Source of the DNA: Neisseria sp. KEM232
GTDB taxonomy: Bacteria > Pseudomonadota > Gammaproteobacteria > Burkholderiales > Neisseriaceae
DNA length: 64,000 bases
Reading direction: 5' to 3'
NCBI RefSeq assembly: GCF_002237445.1
Contig: NZ_CP022527.1
Span: 1,798,001 to 1,862,000 of the forward strand
Position numbers and translations under genes: made by a program. The notes under the pieces are model-generated. The model was not told the DNA's origin. It worked only from the letters and a program-made list of their open reading frames with translations, and made no database searches. Shown here in pieces: positions 63,691 to 64,000 of the stretch (the stretch's first letter is position 1; each line of letters opens with the position of its first letter).

Positions 63691-64000
63691 ATGACCCCTC
63701 CCGAAACCATCGCCATCCCCGGCCCGGCCGGCGTTCTCGAAACCATCTACCTGCCCGCGCAGGGGGCGGAGCAGGGCGTGGCCGTGATCAACCATCCCAA
63801 TCCCCTGCAGGGCGGCACGAATACCAACAAAGTGATTCAGACGGCCGCCAAGGCGCTGGCGAAGCTGGGTTTCCACTGCTACCTGCCCAATCTGCGCGGC
63901 GTCGGCGGCAGCGGCGGCGGACACGATTACGGGCGCGGCGAAACCGACGACTGCTGCGCCGTTGTCTCGTTTGCCCGCAGCCGCCATCCGCAGGCGGCCA
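63691..64000 (+). CDS. Alpha/beta hydrolase, N-terminal part
   Basis: 103 codons to the window end. AVINHPNPLQGGTNTNKVIQ and GFHCYLPNLRGVGGSGGGHDYGRGETDD match the COG2945-like alpha/beta hydrolases (H-P-x-P-x-x-G-G-T, N-x-R-G-V-G-x-S). The nucleophile elbow lies beyond the window. AAGGA precedes the ATG; an uptake sequence inside encodes IQTAAK. Substrate unknown. Confidence 0.8.
   Translation, partial: MTPPETIAIPGPAGVLETIYLPAQGAEQGVAVINHPNPLQGGTNTNKVIQTAAKALAKLGFHCYLPNLRGVGGSGGGHDYGRGETDDCCAVVSFARSRHPQAA

Overview
The window is chromosomal DNA from a Neisseriaceae bacterium, most likely a high-GC Neisseria that uses the AG-DUS dialect. The main evidence is the DNA uptake sequence AGGCCGTCTGAA. 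It occurs dozens of times on both strands, often as inverted pairs that form terminators. Other neisserial marks are the BfrA/BfrB ferritin pair, PilU, a ComEC channel, HexR, a cytochrome c' lipoprotein and dRS3-like repeats (ATTCCC-N8-GGGAAT). The high GC content suggests a species of the N. bacilliformis type rather than N. meningitidis, but that is an inference. A few uptake sequences of Kingella or Simonsiella type (AGGCAGCCTGAA, AGGCTGCCTGAA) are mixed in. I saw no rRNA, tRNA, CRISPR array, prophage or insertion sequence. The gene content is mainly core metabolism with small accessory insertions.

Layout. 1-7.6 kb (minus strand): the start of a family 9 glycosyltransferase, a GNAT acetyltransferase, then glyQ - RhuM/Fic protein - msbA - glyS. 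7.7-10.3 kb (plus): an OmpA-domain membrane protein, pgl and hexR. 10.5-23.4 kb (minus): comEC, an RclA-like flavoprotein flanked by a duplicated ~145-bp repeat, a DUF6892-like protein, a TPR protein, secA, an FAH-family hydrolase, bfrB and bfrA. typA (plus) follows. 25.8-28.9 kb (minus): an RNA-repair operon rtcB - unknown - unknown - prfH with a long structured leader. 29-33 kb (minus): gloB and a giant DUF2339 membrane protein. 33.2-41.9 kb (plus): cls, a SUKH-type immunity protein, an rRNA_methylase-family methyltransferase, a SirB2-type protein, pilU, a small unknown, ccoS, an LplT-like MFS protein, a DUF1232 protein, and a FecCD-type permease with its ATPase. 42-48.4 kb: an OFA-type MFS transporter, a divergent HxlR regulator/NAD(P)H oxidoreductase pair, a MutT fusion, and the ubiU-ubiV-ubiT operon for oxygen-independent ubiquinone synthesis. 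48.5-64 kb: an unusual secreted prolyl oligopeptidase, a porin, a CitE-like lyase, ridA, tatD, a GST/SspA-like protein, a DyP peroxidase, dld, tkt, cytochrome c', an SDR, a small membrane protein, a MarC protein and the start of an alpha/beta hydrolase.

The most interesting region is 25.8-28.9 kb. PrfH and a divergent RtcB are known partners in repair of a cleaved ribosome decoding centre. Here two uncharacterised proteins lie between them, with ATGA overlap or near-abutting spacing at two of the three junctions. The transcript starts from a near-consensus sigma-70 promoter. It would carry a 16-codon leader ORF with a strong Shine-Dalgarno sequence, a hairpin that overlaps the end of that ORF, and a second terminator-like hairpin before rtcB. 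This has the architecture of translation-coupled attenuation, so ribosome damage could itself control the repair operon. That idea is my inference from the sequence.

Other points of interest: an uptake sequence that encodes part of the catalytic motif of the Fic protein, uptake sequences that supply stop codons and C-termini, a modular intergenic repeat family, complementary loss of ferroxidase and haem ligands between the two bacterioferritins, and palindromic candidate operators before ubiU and between hxlR and its neighbour.
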